A DNA stretch of 64,000 nucleotides, from positions 2,849,554-2,913,553 of the forward strand of contig NZ_HG005139.1 of NCBI RefSeq assembly GCF_000455265.1, in the 5' to 3' direction. The number at the start of each line of letters is the position of its first letter. The first letter of the stretch is position 1. A program made the translations under genes and the position numbers. This document shows positions 27,642-37,031 of this stretch, piece by piece. Source of the stretch: Paenibacillus antibioticophila. Lineage in GTDB: Bacteria > Bacillota > Bacilli > Paenibacillales > Paenibacillaceae. The notes beneath the pieces are model-generated. The model made no database searches and was not told the DNA's origin. It saw only the letters and a list, made by a program, of their open reading frames with translations.

Positions 27642-28514
27642 CTAGCCTTTAATCGAACCGAGCATAATCCCTTGAACGAAATATTTTTGCAAAAACGGAT
27701 ATACGACCAGCATCGGCACCACCATGACCATGACGCCTACCGCCTTCAGCTTCTCGGAGATCAGCTCCTGCTGCTGCATGATATCCATCGCCATCATGTT
27801 GTCCATGCTCTGAATCTGCAGCATGCTCTGCACGACGACCGTGAGATTCTGCAGTTCCGTTCGGTTGATGTACAGAATGACGTTCATGAACATGTTCCAG
27901 TAACCAACACCGTAGAATAGCGTCAATGTTGCCAGCATCGGCAGGGATAAAGGCAATATGACACGTAAAAGCAGTTGCATCTCTCCGCAGCCGTCAATCT
28001 GGGCCGCTTCCGTCACTTCGCCCGGAATGTTTTCAAAGAAGCTTTTCATAATCAACATATTATAAGTGCTGATCAGCCCCACAAACCATAAGGACCAGTA
28101 CGTGTTCGTCAAGTTCAGATTGTTCATCACCAGATAAGTGGGAATCATGCCGCCGCTGAATAACATCGTAAACAGTGCGGCTGTTGTTAGCGGCTTGCGG
28201 GCATACAGATAGCGGCGGGACAAAGGGTACGCTGTCAGTACCGTCGTCAGCATGCTAAGCGCCGTTCCGCCCACGGTGATGATGACGCTGTTGGTAAATG
28301 CCCGCAAGGCCGGGGTGTTCTGAAAAAAGTACTCATAGGCTGTAAAATCAAGGCCCACCGGCCAGAAGAAGACTTGTCCCAGATCCACCGCATGCCCTTC
28401 GCTTAAGGACAAGGCGATCAAATGAAGGAAAGGCAGAATGCAGGTGAGTGCGATGATAATTAAAACCGTATGAACGAAGACCGAAAAAATCTTTCCGCTA
28501 GTCGACTCTCTCAA
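27642..28514 (-). CDS. ABC permease, LplC type
   Basis: 290 residues, TTG start. Six membrane helices; EAA loop EVTEAAQIDGCGEMQLLLRV. It ends with YFVQGIMLGSIKG, the usual LplC C-terminus. Only 12 bases separate it from the upstream permease gene. Confidence 0.9.
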   Translation of the reverse strand: MRESTSGKIFSVFVHTVLIIIALTCILPFLHLIALSLSEGHAVDLGQVFFWPVGLDFTAYEYFFQNTPALRAFTNSVIITVGGTALSMLTTVLTAYPLSRRYLYARKPLTTAALFTMLFSGGMIPTYLVMNNLNLTNTYWSLWFVGLISTYNMLIMKSFFENIPGEVTEAAQIDGCGEMQLLLRVILPLSLPMLATLTLFYGVGYWNMFMNVILYINRTELQNLTVVVQSMLQIQSMDNMMAMDIMQQQELISEKLKAVGVMVMVVPMLVVYPFLQKYFVQGIMLGSIKG

Positions 28515-28526
28515 TGTAGTTCCCCC

Positions 28527-29483
28527 CTAGAATAATCCCTGGTCGAATTTCCGGGCCAGCGCGTTAGCCGACAGCAGCAGCACCAGACCGACAAAGGACT
28601 CGAAGAGACCCATGGCCGTGGTCAGGCTGAATTGGGCCTTCTGCAGCCCCACTTTATATACATAGGTGCTGATAACCTCGGCTTTTTCCAGGACGGTGGG
28701 ATTCTGCAGGTTGTAAACCTGATCGAAGCCTACCTCCATCAAGCGGCCCATGCCCAGGATCAGGAGAAGAATAATCGTAGTACGCAGGCCCGGCAGCGTA
28801 ATATGCCAGATCTGTCTCAGTTTGCCCGCGCCGTCCAGGGCGGCGGATTCGTATAAGCTGGGATCAATGGACGAAAGGGCGGCGAGATAGATAATAGCAC
28901 CGAACCCCATTTCCTTCCACATCCCGGAGCCGATAAAGATTGCAACCCAGGATTGGATGCGGTACAGAAAAGGCACCGGCTCCATTCCCCACTGCTCCAG
29001 CAGCTTATTGACCGTGCCGCCATCGATTGAAAACAAGGTGAGCACCAGCCCTGCTATGATGACCCAGGACAGGAAATGAGGCAGATAGATGATGGTTTGA
29101 ATCCAGCGTTTCAGCCATCTTTTCCGAACCTCGTTCAGTGCGATGGCGATAATGATCGGTGCAGGGAATCCGAAGATCAGATTCAGAATACTCAGTTCGA
29201 GGGTATTCCAGATGATCTGCAGTGTAGCGCTTGACTGAAATAATATCTTGAAATACTTAAGCCCCACCCACGGACTCGACAATATGCCATCGTGGAAGTT
29301 GTAATCTTTGAAAGCGATCACAAGTCCGCCCATAGGAAGATAACGGAATATCACGTAGTACAGGATCCCCGGTACGAGCATAAGGAGCAGCGGGATATTC
29401 TGCCGAAATCTCTTGGTTTCGTAAAAGGCTTGTTTGGCCTTCGGTACACTCTCCGTTCCGGCGGTCACGGGTGTAATTGGCAT
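28527..29483 (-). CDS. ABC permease, LplB type
   Basis: 318 residues. PLLLMLVPGILYYVIFRYLP and MGGLVIAFKDYNF are hallmark N-terminal LplB sequences; the EAA loop is SLYESAALDGAGKLRQIWHI. First gene of the operon. Its start and 5' flank (29340-29600) recur in decayed form at 33656-33900. Confidence 0.9.
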   Translation of the reverse strand: MPITPVTAGTESVPKAKQAFYETKRFRQNIPLLLMLVPGILYYVIFRYLPMGGLVIAFKDYNFHDGILSSPWVGLKYFKILFQSSATLQIIWNTLELSILNLIFGFPAPIIIAIALNEVRKRWLKRWIQTIIYLPHFLSWVIIAGLVLTLFSIDGGTVNKLLEQWGMEPVPFLYRIQSWVAIFIGSGMWKEMGFGAIIYLAALSSIDPSLYESAALDGAGKLRQIWHITLPGLRTTIILLLILGMGRLMEVGFDQVYNLQNPTVLEKAEVISTYVYKVGLQKAQFSLTTAMGLFESFVGLVLLLSANALARKFDQGLF

Positions 29484-29690
29484 GTTCTAACCTTCTTTCT
29501 TGGTTGATTGCTTTACGATGATGTTTATACTGTACCGCAGTCCCTTCGGCGCATACCTTAAGAATCTCTAGGTTTTTCTATAGATTTTTTGTTTTTCGCC
29601 ACAGAAAAAAAGGGGGGCCGAAGCCATGGTTGATGATTGGGGACACCTTTTTTGTGAGGTTACGCCGTGCGTTGTGAAACAAGTGTCGAT
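29484..29690. other. Upstream region of the Lpl operon
   Basis: Holds the putative promoter region. The stretch around GTTTATACTGTACCGCAGTC and CTCTAGGTTTTTCTATAGA is repeated nearly unchanged at 33825-33895, where it follows an LplB relic. Confidence 0.6.
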
Positions 29691-30080
29691 AAGCACTAAA
29701 ATTATAGGCGGACGGCTCGGGCGGGCGAAATAAATGCCAAAAGGCATTAAAATTGCTGGATTGGGGCTTCATGCGACGAAATAAATGCCAAAAAGCATTA
29801 TAATTGCTGACGTGGTGCTCATGCCGGGCGAAATAAGTGCCAAAAGGCATTAGAATTCCTGGCATGGTGCTTCATGCGGCGAAATAAATGCCAAAAAGCA
29901 TTATAATTGCTGACGTGGTGCTCATGCCGGGCGAAATAAGTGCCAAAAGGCATTAGAATTCCTGGCATGGTGCTTCATGCGGCGAAATAAATGCCAAAAA
30001 GCATTAAAATTGCTGGCGTGGTGCTTCATGCGGCGAAATAAATGCCAAAAGGCATTATAATTGCTGAGCGGGTGCTCGTG
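29679..30080. repeat. Tandem 51/52-bp repeats, each with an AATGCC-GGCATT hairpin
   Basis: Seven clear units plus a degenerate first one. The hairpin AATGCCAAAAGGCATT (or AGTGCC/AAGCATT variants) starts at 29733, 29784, 29836, 29887, 29939, 29990 and 30041, a period of 51 or 52. The two units at 29784-29886 are repeated identically at 29887-29989, giving a 103-bp higher-order repeat. Mismatches in the stems co-vary little, so they vary by G-T type changes. The frame that spans part of it encodes a 17-residue peptide repeat (NAFWHLFR...), which I regard as accidental. Confidence 0.85.
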
Positions 30081-30233
30081 AGGCCATTTTAATTCATACA
30101 GCGCCTAGAATAATGTCACTAAAGCTTCGAGGCTTGCCAAAACCAGCTAATACTTGTCAAGGTTTTTGTAAGTTTGGAGGTCGGATGGGTTTCCCTCGCT
30201 CCTCATTTAATCAAGAAAGCCGCAGTGGACGCA

Positions 30234-30374
30234 AGAAACCAAGGAATCAAGCGAGAGAAGCCCGCTTAGCTCCTTGGTTTCTATATGAATCTCACTCTAT
30301 ATTGTTATTAAGGCTGTACAGAATTTTACTTTCGTACTATTAGGTCAGCCAGAGATTACTGGTTGGCCTTTTTT
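30234..30374 (+). ncRNA. Structured element ending in a plus-strand terminator; no gene attached
   Basis: AGAAACCAAGGA (30234-30245) pairs with TCCTTGGTTTCT (30271-30282), with inner AAGCG/CGCTT arms. About 60 bases on, GGTCAGCCAG/CTGGTTGGCC is followed by six T residues (30343-30374), an intrinsic terminator read on the plus strand. No credible plus-strand gene precedes it. A short RNA transcribed out of the repeat field is possible; alternatively the terminator also serves the convergent GH43 gene. Confidence 0.3.
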
Positions 30375-30426
30375 GGTACGCCTCTTTTTGGGACGCCCTT
30401 TTTTGCGCAATCCTTTCCCGTTTCCG

Positions 30427-33400
30427 TTAGTTATCAGTAACCAGGACTTTGAAATCATCGAAATCAATGGAGGCATTGGCGTAGCCGTCGATGCCGAACA
30501 GCTGGCCAGTCAGCTTGTCGCCGCCGGTGTGACGGAAGCTATAGTCTGTGGCTGCCAGAACATCATTGATATAGACGGTATAGGTCTTGGCGTTCCAGTT
30601 GGATACCATTTTAATGCTGTACCATGTATTCAAAGAGAAGTTCTGGACGGCTTTCTTAGTCCCTCCGTCCTGTACAATGATCTTATCCCTATCGAAAGCC
30701 GTGACCATAGAATAGTTGCCTGTGCCGCTATCATTTCTCACCATAGCGCCATTGGCATACTGGAAGCTGCTGTTTAATCTGGCGCGGTATTCAATGACGA
30801 TGCGCTGATCCGCCTCAGCCTTGACCTCGCCTACAAACGGCAGGAACAAGTTTGCCTTGCCCGATGTTGCGGTTGTGGTCAGCCGCAGGAACTTATTCCC
30901 GCCCTCTTCTTGCACAGCAGCGGCAGCGCCATTGGTCAGAGCCTCGATGGTAATGCCGTATGGGTACTTTCCAGTCTCATCGCTGGAGAAATCCCGGTAG
31001 GCATTATAGGTCACGCCATTCTCGGTCAGGTTGAGCGAGCCTAACAGGGCTGCTTCCGCATCGGCAAGGCGATCTAGCGCCTCTTCAAACTGCTCTTTGC
31101 TTAGATCAGCATCTGCGGACAACTCTTCCGCATGATCCAGCTCTGCCAGGAGAGCATTATACGCATCTTGACTATAGGTCCCCAAGCCTTCTCCCAAAGG
31201 ATATGAGAAACTTACTATCCTGTTGCGCATAATATCTACGATCTCATCAAGCCCCCATCCCGGGATGACTTCTACGGAAACGGCAGCAGGAATCTTCTCG
31301 CCATTTATGGTTAGCAGGACAGGCACCTGAACCATGCCAAGTGAGTTAAAGTTGATTCCTTCCAGCTTCCAGGTAACCTCGGCAGTGCTTATCTCCCCCT
31401 CGTAGTTGACCTCAACAACATCGGGCAGCTTGGGTGTCACTCCGGAGGGAGTCTTTACTTGAGAAAGAAGCTGAGGAAGCTGAGACGGATCCGGAATTAC
31501 CGTCAAGTTGAACAGCGCTTCCTTGCCGCCGTATGCGGCTTTGATCACCGTATCCCCTGGCCCGGCGCCGTATACCTGACCGGTTACCGTAACTGTGGCC
31601 ACGTCGGGGTTGCTGCTGAAGTACATGGCGTCAGCCGTCACATCCTGAACCTCATAGGTGTTGTAGCGTGCTGCTGCCTGCAGTTGCCCTGTGTGTCCGA
31701 CGGTCAGGATGTTGTTCATTCCGCTGAGGGCAATAGACTGCACAGTCTTAGGTTCAGCGGCGACGGTAACCGAGGCTGTGGCCGTTTTCCCGTTATATGT
31801 CGCGGTGATCGTAGTGCTGCCTGCCTTGAGCCCCTTGACCCCAATCCCGTCAATATCGGCGACCTCTTTGTTGGAGGAACTGAAGGAAACTCCGCTGCCG
31901 ATAGGCGAATAAGTAGTGCCTGTTACCGTATATACGGGCAAGCTGTGACTTTCACCCAATCCTAGTGTGTACCCCGGAGAATCGAAAAGAATTTCCGATA
32001 CAACATCAAGCTTGAATAGATCCATGCTGTCAATTTCGGCAAGGTTGGCACCCGTCGAGAAACGGATGGTATTATTGCCTTGCTTGAGATAGACCTTCGC
32101 CGTGGAGGCTCCCCAACGATTCCAGCCGGAATAGACGATGTTCAATCTGGCGCCGGAACCGCCGTTGACCGATAGGATATGGGAAGCATCCGCCCCGTTC
32201 GATGAACCGTTGGCATTGCGCACGGACAGCACATAAAATCCCTCCTCCGGCACATTGACCGTAAACTGGGCATAATCATTGGCGTTCTTGATATTGCCGA
32301 TCTTCTTATCGTCGGAAGCTGTACTTTCCCGCCAGACTCCGGGACCCGTTCCGCCGTTGGGATCTTTCATCAACAGGGCCGCTTCCGCCTCATAGCGCTG
32401 ACGCACCGGCTCCCCTGAAGGCACGGCAATCGGTTGGTTCGGATCGACAGGCTCTCCCAGGTTTGGCGTTCCGTCCGCGTTCCAGATGAACTTTTGTGCG
32501 CGGACATTGCGGGTCCACCCTGATCCCGGCCAGCGGGCGGAATGGTAGATAATCCAGTCCTCACTGCCGTCAGGCGAGGTGGTGAGGCTGTGGTGGCCCG
32601 GGCCGTAAACGCCGTTGGCGCTTGAGAAAATTGGTTCATCCTGTTTTACCCAGGAGCCGGGGTTCATCAAATCGTCGCCAATCGTGGCCGTGATCAGTCC
32701 CAGGCAGTAACTGTCCGTCCAGCTTCCGTTTGCGGAATAGACCAGGTTGATGGTGTTGCCGCGTATATTGACTTGGGGACCTTCATTGATCCTGCCCGGG
32801 GACGTTTCCCAATCATGCTCAGGCGTTGAAAGCAATACGCGTTGCGAGCTGATGGTCCGTGGATCGCTCATCTCCGCAATATATAGATTTTGGAAGCTTC
32901 CATCCGTGTCCTCCCAGCCGGACCAGATGAAATAGTGTTTCTCGTTTACCGTCAGCACCGTGCCGTCGATCGCCCAGCGGTCAGTAGAATCGGTGATTTT
33001 CCCTTTGAACTCCCAGGTTCCGGTCATCGGATTCTCACTGGCGTTCTCCAGCACGTACATGCGGTGGTTGGCGTTGGTTCCGTTGTCAGCCGCAAAGTAA
33101 ATATACCATTTGAAGCTGCCATCGGTATCCTTGAGATAGTGCATTTCCGGCGCCCAAACGTTGGAGCTGTACATGGTGCCCTTAACCGGTGTCCAGGCCA
33201 GGCTCCTCTCGCCCGGATCAATGCCGGTGATGGTCTTCGCTCTGCGGATCATGATGCCGCTGGCGTTGACAAAGACATTGTAGTAATAGCCGTCCGTGTG
33301 CTTGTAAACATAAGGATCTGCGCCTACCTGCATGATAATATTATAGAAATCTGACACCTCCGACACCCCCGTTGTCGACGCCATCGAATCTGTCGCATCC

Positions 33401-33498
33401 GGCGTCCGTTCTTCCGCCGCAGCCGCTCCGCTCCATTGCGGCAACATCAACAGCACCGCGAGACAAAGCAGCAGATACCTGAATCTTTTCCTGAGCAT
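30427..33498 (-). CDS. Secreted multimodular GH43 glycosidase
   Basis: 1023 residues behind AAGGAGG. Signal peptide 1-28. The GH43 five-blade propeller covers about 50-350: VGADPYVYKHTDGYYYNVF holds the catalytic-base Asp61, WAPEMHYLKDTDGSFKWYIY and INEGPQVNIRGNTINLVYSA follow. A CBM6-like module starts at RQRYEAEAALLMKDPNG (about 365-495). Then come two BIG2 Ig-like modules (about 500-665), a Big_4-like module (PKLPDVVEVNYEGEIST), a short helical segment and a C-terminal LamG/concanavalin-like module. It would cleave arabinofuranosyl or xylosyl linkages in plant polysaccharide. Divergent from the pentose sensor and transporter genes, which fits that role. Confidence 0.85.
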   Translation of the reverse strand: MLRKRFRYLLLCLAVLLMLPQWSGAAAAEERTPDATDSMASTTGVSEVSDFYNIIMQVGADPYVYKHTDGYYYNVFVNASGIMIRRAKTITGIDPGERSLAWTPVKGTMYSSNVWAPEMHYLKDTDGSFKWYIYFAADNGTNANHRMYVLENASENPMTGTWEFKGKITDSTDRWAIDGTVLTVNEKHYFIWSGWEDTDGSFQNLYIAEMSDPRTISSQRVLLSTPEHDWETSPGRINEGPQVNIRGNTINLVYSANGSWTDSYCLGLITATIGDDLMNPGSWVKQDEPIFSSANGVYGPGHHSLTTSPDGSEDWIIYHSARWPGSGWTRNVRAQKFIWNADGTPNLGEPVDPNQPIAVPSGEPVRQRYEAEAALLMKDPNGGTGPGVWRESTASDDKKIGNIKNANDYAQFTVNVPEEGFYVLSVRNANGSSNGADASHILSVNGGSGARLNIVYSGWNRWGASTAKVYLKQGNNTIRFSTGANLAEIDSMDLFKLDVVSEILFDSPGYTLGLGESHSLPVYTVTGTTYSPIGSGVSFSSSNKEVADIDGIGVKGLKAGSTTITATYNGKTATASVTVAAEPKTVQSIALSGMNNILTVGHTGQLQAAARYNTYEVQDVTADAMYFSSNPDVATVTVTGQVYGAGPGDTVIKAAYGGKEALFNLTVIPDPSQLPQLLSQVKTPSGVTPKLPDVVEVNYEGEISTAEVTWKLEGINFNSLGMVQVPVLLTINGEKIPAAVSVEVIPGWGLDEIVDIMRNRIVSFSYPLGEGLGTYSQDAYNALLAELDHAEELSADADLSKEQFEEALDRLADAEAALLGSLNLTENGVTYNAYRDFSSDETGKYPYGITIEALTNGAAAAVQEEGGNKFLRLTTTATSGKANLFLPFVGEVKAEADQRIVIEYRARLNSSFQYANGAMVRNDSGTGNYSMVTAFDRDKIIVQDGGTKKAVQNFSLNTWYSIKMVSNWNAKTYTVYINDVLAATDYSFRHTGGDKLTGQLFGIDGYANASIDFDDFKVLVTDN

Positions 33499-33559
33499 TT
33501 GCAGTCCTCCTTGGAATCAGTTAGTTCTCTGCCTTCGCCGAGGCAGATGGGACAAGGAT

Positions 33560-33900
33560 TTCTCCGCACTCCATACTATCCAGACTACTTTTCTCCTGCT
33601 TATTTGCTTTATTGCCGACGCTCCGTTCGACCTTACTTCTTCGGCACCTCCAGATTCAGATTTTCAACCTACCCATCCGGATGAACAGATTGTAAGCGAT
33701 TACAATACTGCCCGCAGGAAAATGCCGGTATATCACGCAGTGCAAGGATCCCCGCCCCCCGGCACGCTGTCCGTTCCGGCGGTCGCTGATGTTGTTGGCA
33801 TGTTCTAACCTTCCGTCCTGGTTGAATGTGTATACTGTACCGCAGTCCTTCCGGTTCAAACCTTAAGATTCTCTAGGTTTTTCTATAGAATTTTTGTTTT
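33560..33900 (-). pseudogene. Relic of an LplB permease start plus its promoter region
   Basis: Reading the minus strand from 33803, MPTTSATAGTDSVP aligns with the true LplB start MPITPVTAGTESVP at 29483. Further in, nucleotides resembling the LVPGILYYVIFRYLPMGG region remain, but with an internal deletion and stops. The 5' flank (33805-33900) is nearly the same as 29485-29600. Only this 5' end survives, directly upstream of the GH43 gene. Confidence 0.75.
33690..33705. promoter_or_regulatory. CcpA cre site (perfect palindrome)
   Basis: TTGTAAGCGATTACAA matches the catabolite-responsive consensus TGWAAGCGNTWNCA in full. It lies about 190 bases upstream of the GH43 start, inside the LplB relic at the place where the intact gene has TTGTGATCGCTTTCAAAG. 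Confidence 0.7.
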
Positions 33901-34057
33901 TCGCTATCGAAAAGGGATGCGTTTCTTCATCTCTTCCTCATTTCCCAATAAATCCAATCCTTCCTGTCATTTGCAAAAAAATGATGATATCCCCTGTGAA
34001 TCATAGTATGATGATGGCGTTATCTTATCATTTGCGCATTGATGAAAGGGGTTTCAT

Positions 34058-35059
34058 ATGCGAAAAATCTGGATCGTCTATTTGCTGCTGATCGCCTGCT
34101 TTGCCTTCTATGTACTGAATTACCGCGCGCAAAGTCAAATCAGTGATCAACGGAATGCAGGTGGCTTGCGGGGCAGCATGGACGAAAAATACGTCATGGT
34201 CACCTTTCAAATGGGCATCGACTATTGGAAGAGCGGCTTGAAGGGCTTTGAGGATGCGGCTCAAGCGTTGAACGTATCCGTTGAATATCGCGGTGCAACT
34301 CAGCGCGATGTCCATGAGCAGCGGACCGTTCTTGAGCAGGTCATTGCTAAGAAGCCGGCCGGCATTGCTGTCTCCGCCATGCATGCAGCCGAACTGACAG
34401 CCACGATTAATAAGGCTGTAGAGGTTGGGATTCCGGTCGTTCTCTTCGACTCCGATGCCCCCGGAAGCCGGGCTTACTCCTTCCTCGGCACCAATAACTA
34501 CGCGGCCGGAGCCCGGGCCGCTGACAAGATGGCCGAGCTTACCGGCGGAAGAGGCAAGCTCGCCATCATCACCGTCCCGGATCAACAGAACCATTTAGAT
34601 CGCACACAGGGCTTCGCCGACACCATAGCAGCCGAATTCCCTGAGCTAAGCGTGGTCGTTATCAAGAATGGCAAAGGAGACCCTCTTTTCTCCCGCCAGG
34701 CGGCGGAGGAAATCTTGCTGTCCTTTCCTAATGTAGCAGGAATCTTCACCACTGAGGCCAACGGGGGCATCGGTGTGGCGGAGGCCGTACGTGAATACAG
34801 CCCCTCTGCAGCAGGACCGAGAATTGTCAGCTTTGATACAGATAAGGGGACACTGGACCTTGTCAAGAGCGGCGACATTGACGCCACCATGGCTCAAGGC
34901 ACCTGGAATATGGGATACTGGGCCATGCAATTTCTGTTCTCGCTTAATCATGGCATGAACGACACCCGGAATCCGGGTTCTTTGCAGGTCCCGCAGCAGG
35001 TAGATACCGGCATTACCGTCGTCACCCGGCAGAATGTGAATGATTATTATGCGAAATAG
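34058..35059 (+). CDS. Membrane-anchored sugar-binding protein of a three-component sensor (AraP-like)
   Basis: 333 residues, GAAAGGGG upstream. One N-terminal hydrophobic helix (IWIVYLLLIACFAFYVLNY) without a clear lipobox, then a type I periplasmic binding domain (VMVTFQMGIDYWKSGLKGFE, AIAVSAMHAAE-like core, VVLFDSDAPGSRAYSFLGTN, FTTEANGGIGVAEAV). It is followed by a kinase gene that overlaps its end and a response-regulator gene, the layout of AraPST in Geobacillus stearothermophilus, where AraP presents sugar to the AraS kinase. Its role would be sensing, not transport. Confidence 0.75.
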   Translation: MRKIWIVYLLLIACFAFYVLNYRAQSQISDQRNAGGLRGSMDEKYVMVTFQMGIDYWKSGLKGFEDAAQALNVSVEYRGATQRDVHEQRTVLEQVIAKKPAGIAVSAMHAAELTATINKAVEVGIPVVLFDSDAPGSRAYSFLGTNNYAAGARAADKMAELTGGRGKLAIITVPDQQNHLDRTQGFADTIAAEFPELSVVVIKNGKGDPLFSRQAAEEILLSFPNVAGIFTTEANGGIGVAEAVREYSPSAAGPRIVSFDTDKGTLDLVKSGDIDATMAQGTWNMGYWAMQFLFSLNHGMNDTRNPGSLQVPQQVDTGITVVTRQNVNDYYAK

Positions 35060-37031
35060 GCGCAGTGAACGGCCCTGGGAGCTCCGCCGCTTTCTGCTAA
35101 ATAACTTGCCGATTCGCTATAAGCTGATCGTGCACTTTCTGCTGATCAGCATCCTTCCTTCCATCGGGCTGGGCCTGCTGACGAACTGGACGGTGGACCG
35201 CATTATCGAGCGGCAAATTACGGATACCACCCTGCAGCTGATCAGCAAGGTGAACCATTCCCTGGAGGCGTATGTGGAAAATTTGCAGAACATAACCTAT
35301 TTTATCTCGTTTAATCCCGAGGTACAGCGGTTTCTCGAAGTCCGGCCGGGGACCGTTGACGACAACGTGCCGACAACGGCCGCAGAGGATCGGGCTAGCG
35401 TGGCTGCAAGCCTGCCCTCCCCTCTGGCAGTCAGCGATACAAATACTCCTGAACAGTTACTGGAGGCGGGCAACGAATATTATGAAATCCGCAAATTTCT
35501 GCAAGGCTTCACGACCCTGCATTCCGAGGTGGCCGGCATTCTGGTCGTGAACAGTCAGGGCCAGTATATCAGCAATGAAATGTATGCCCGCACGGAAGAA
35601 AGCTTGACCCGGGAAAGCTGGTATGCGGAGGCGATCCGGAACAAGGGGATTTTTAAAATTATTGGTCATCCCCATCACCGCAATGTCACCACACACGTTA
35701 ATTATCAGGATAGCGAGGTCGTATCCGCTGTACGGGCCATTCTTGATCCCGACACCCAGCAAGTCAAAGGCGTCATTCTCATCGACCTTAAGCTACGTGT
35801 CATTGCGGAGACCGCTCAGGATGTGCGATTGGGCAAAACGGGCTATTTAACCGTGGTCGATGGCGAAGGCGAATTAATCTATGCTCCGCCCGACCCTTAT
35901 ATTGAGCAAATCCCGCTGGAGCATCTTGATCCTTCGGGATCGGGAACTTATTCAGAGCGAATCGGCGGCCGGGACTTCCAATTCGTCTATCGGCACGCCA
36001 CATTCCCTGACTGGACTACGGTGGGCATCTTTCCCATGTCGGAATCGGCAGCCGAGATGCGGGAAATCCGCTTCTACGTCGTCAGCTTCGTCTTTATCGT
36101 ATGCTTGCTGGGGATGACGGCTTCCTTCTACCTGGCACACTCGATCTCAAGGCCCATCGGGCAGTTGGCCTCCTTCATGCAGAAGGCTCAGTCCGGTGAT
36201 CTGACAATCCGCCATTGGAGCGACCGTACGGACGAGATCGGCTTGCTGGGCCGCCAGTTCAATGCTATGCTGCTGCAAATTCACCGCCTGCTCTCGTTGA
36301 CGGAATTGCAGGAGCGGCAGAAGCGGGAAGCAGAGCTGCGCAGCCTGCAAGCTCATATTAAGCCGCATTTTCTCTATAATACGCTCGATACCATTCATTG
36401 GATGGCTCGCCGCCGGGGAGCCGAGGATATCGCCGAAATGGCGGAATCGCTGTCCAGGCTGTTCCGGATCGGACTAAGCAAAGGGCACGATATGATCCCG
36501 TTAAACGATGAGAACGAGCATGTCCGCAGCTATCTGCAAATACAGCATGTTCGCTATCAGAATAAGCTGGATTATACGCTGAGCATCGACCCGAAAATTC
36601 AGGATGTTCACGTCCTCAAGCTGATCCTTCAGCCGATCGTGGAGAACGCCATTTATCATGGAATCAAGGAACGACGCGGCCCCGGACATATCACCGTGGA
36701 AGCCGCTGAGGAGGACGGCATACTGGTGTTGACCGTTCGGGATGACGGCAAAGGGATTCCCCCGGAGAAGCTCGCCGTCCTGCAAAGAAAGCTGCAAGCA
36801 GCCGCTGCCGTCAGCGCGGAAGGACCGGAGAAGACAGCGACCGCTCCAGATAGTTCGGGAGAAGATCAGCAAGGCTACGGCATGATGAATGTCCAGGCGC
36901 GCATTGCCTTGACCTTTGGCAGCAGATACGGAGTAACGATTCAGAGCGAAGAGGGACATGGAACGACCGTTACTGTGCTGCACCCGATTGTCCGGGAGAA
37001 TCCGGCATGGATGGGAGGGAATAGAACATGA
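35040..37031 (+). CDS. YesM-type sensor histidine kinase (AraS-like)
   Basis: 663 residues, overlapping the binding-protein gene by 20 bases; an ATG at 35049 is also possible. Two membrane helices frame a dCache-like extracellular region (up to about 345); HAMP reads SFMQKAQSGDLTIRHWSDRT. His_kinase has ELRSLQAHIKPHFLYNTLDT, and the ATPase has LILQPIVENAIYHGIKE and VRDDGKGIPPEK. An insertion before the last Gly-rich motif (about residues 600-615) is unusual in length. Presumed to signal to the regulator encoded next. Confidence 0.9.
   Translation: MIIMRNRRSERPWELRRFLLNNLPIRYKLIVHFLLISILPSIGLGLLTNWTVDRIIERQITDTTLQLISKVNHSLEAYVENLQNITYFISFNPEVQRFLEVRPGTVDDNVPTTAAEDRASVAASLPSPLAVSDTNTPEQLLEAGNEYYEIRKFLQGFTTLHSEVAGILVVNSQGQYISNEMYARTEESLTRESWYAEAIRNKGIFKIIGHPHHRNVTTHVNYQDSEVVSAVRAILDPDTQQVKGVILIDLKLRVIAETAQDVRLGKTGYLTVVDGEGELIYAPPDPYIEQIPLEHLDPSGSGTYSERIGGRDFQFVYRHATFPDWTTVGIFPMSESAAEMREIRFYVVSFVFIVCLLGMTASFYLAHSISRPIGQLASFMQKAQSGDLTIRHWSDRTDEIGLLGRQFNAMLLQIHRLLSLTELQERQKREAELRSLQAHIKPHFLYNTLDTIHWMARRRGAEDIAEMAESLSRLFRIGLSKGHDMIPLNDENEHVRSYLQIQHVRYQNKLDYTLSIDPKIQDVHVLKLILQPIVENAIYHGIKERRGPGHITVEAAEEDGILVLTVRDDGKGIPPEKLAVLQRKLQAAAAVSAEGPEKTATAPDSSGEDQQGYGMMNVQARIALTFGSRYGVTIQSEEGHGTTVTVLHPIVRENPAWMGGNRT

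Noticed and set aside
29578-29865. 95-codon frame with repeated NAFWHLFR peptide
   Set aside because: It is a translation through the 51/52-bp DNA repeats; the 52-bp steps break the frame and there is no ribosome site.
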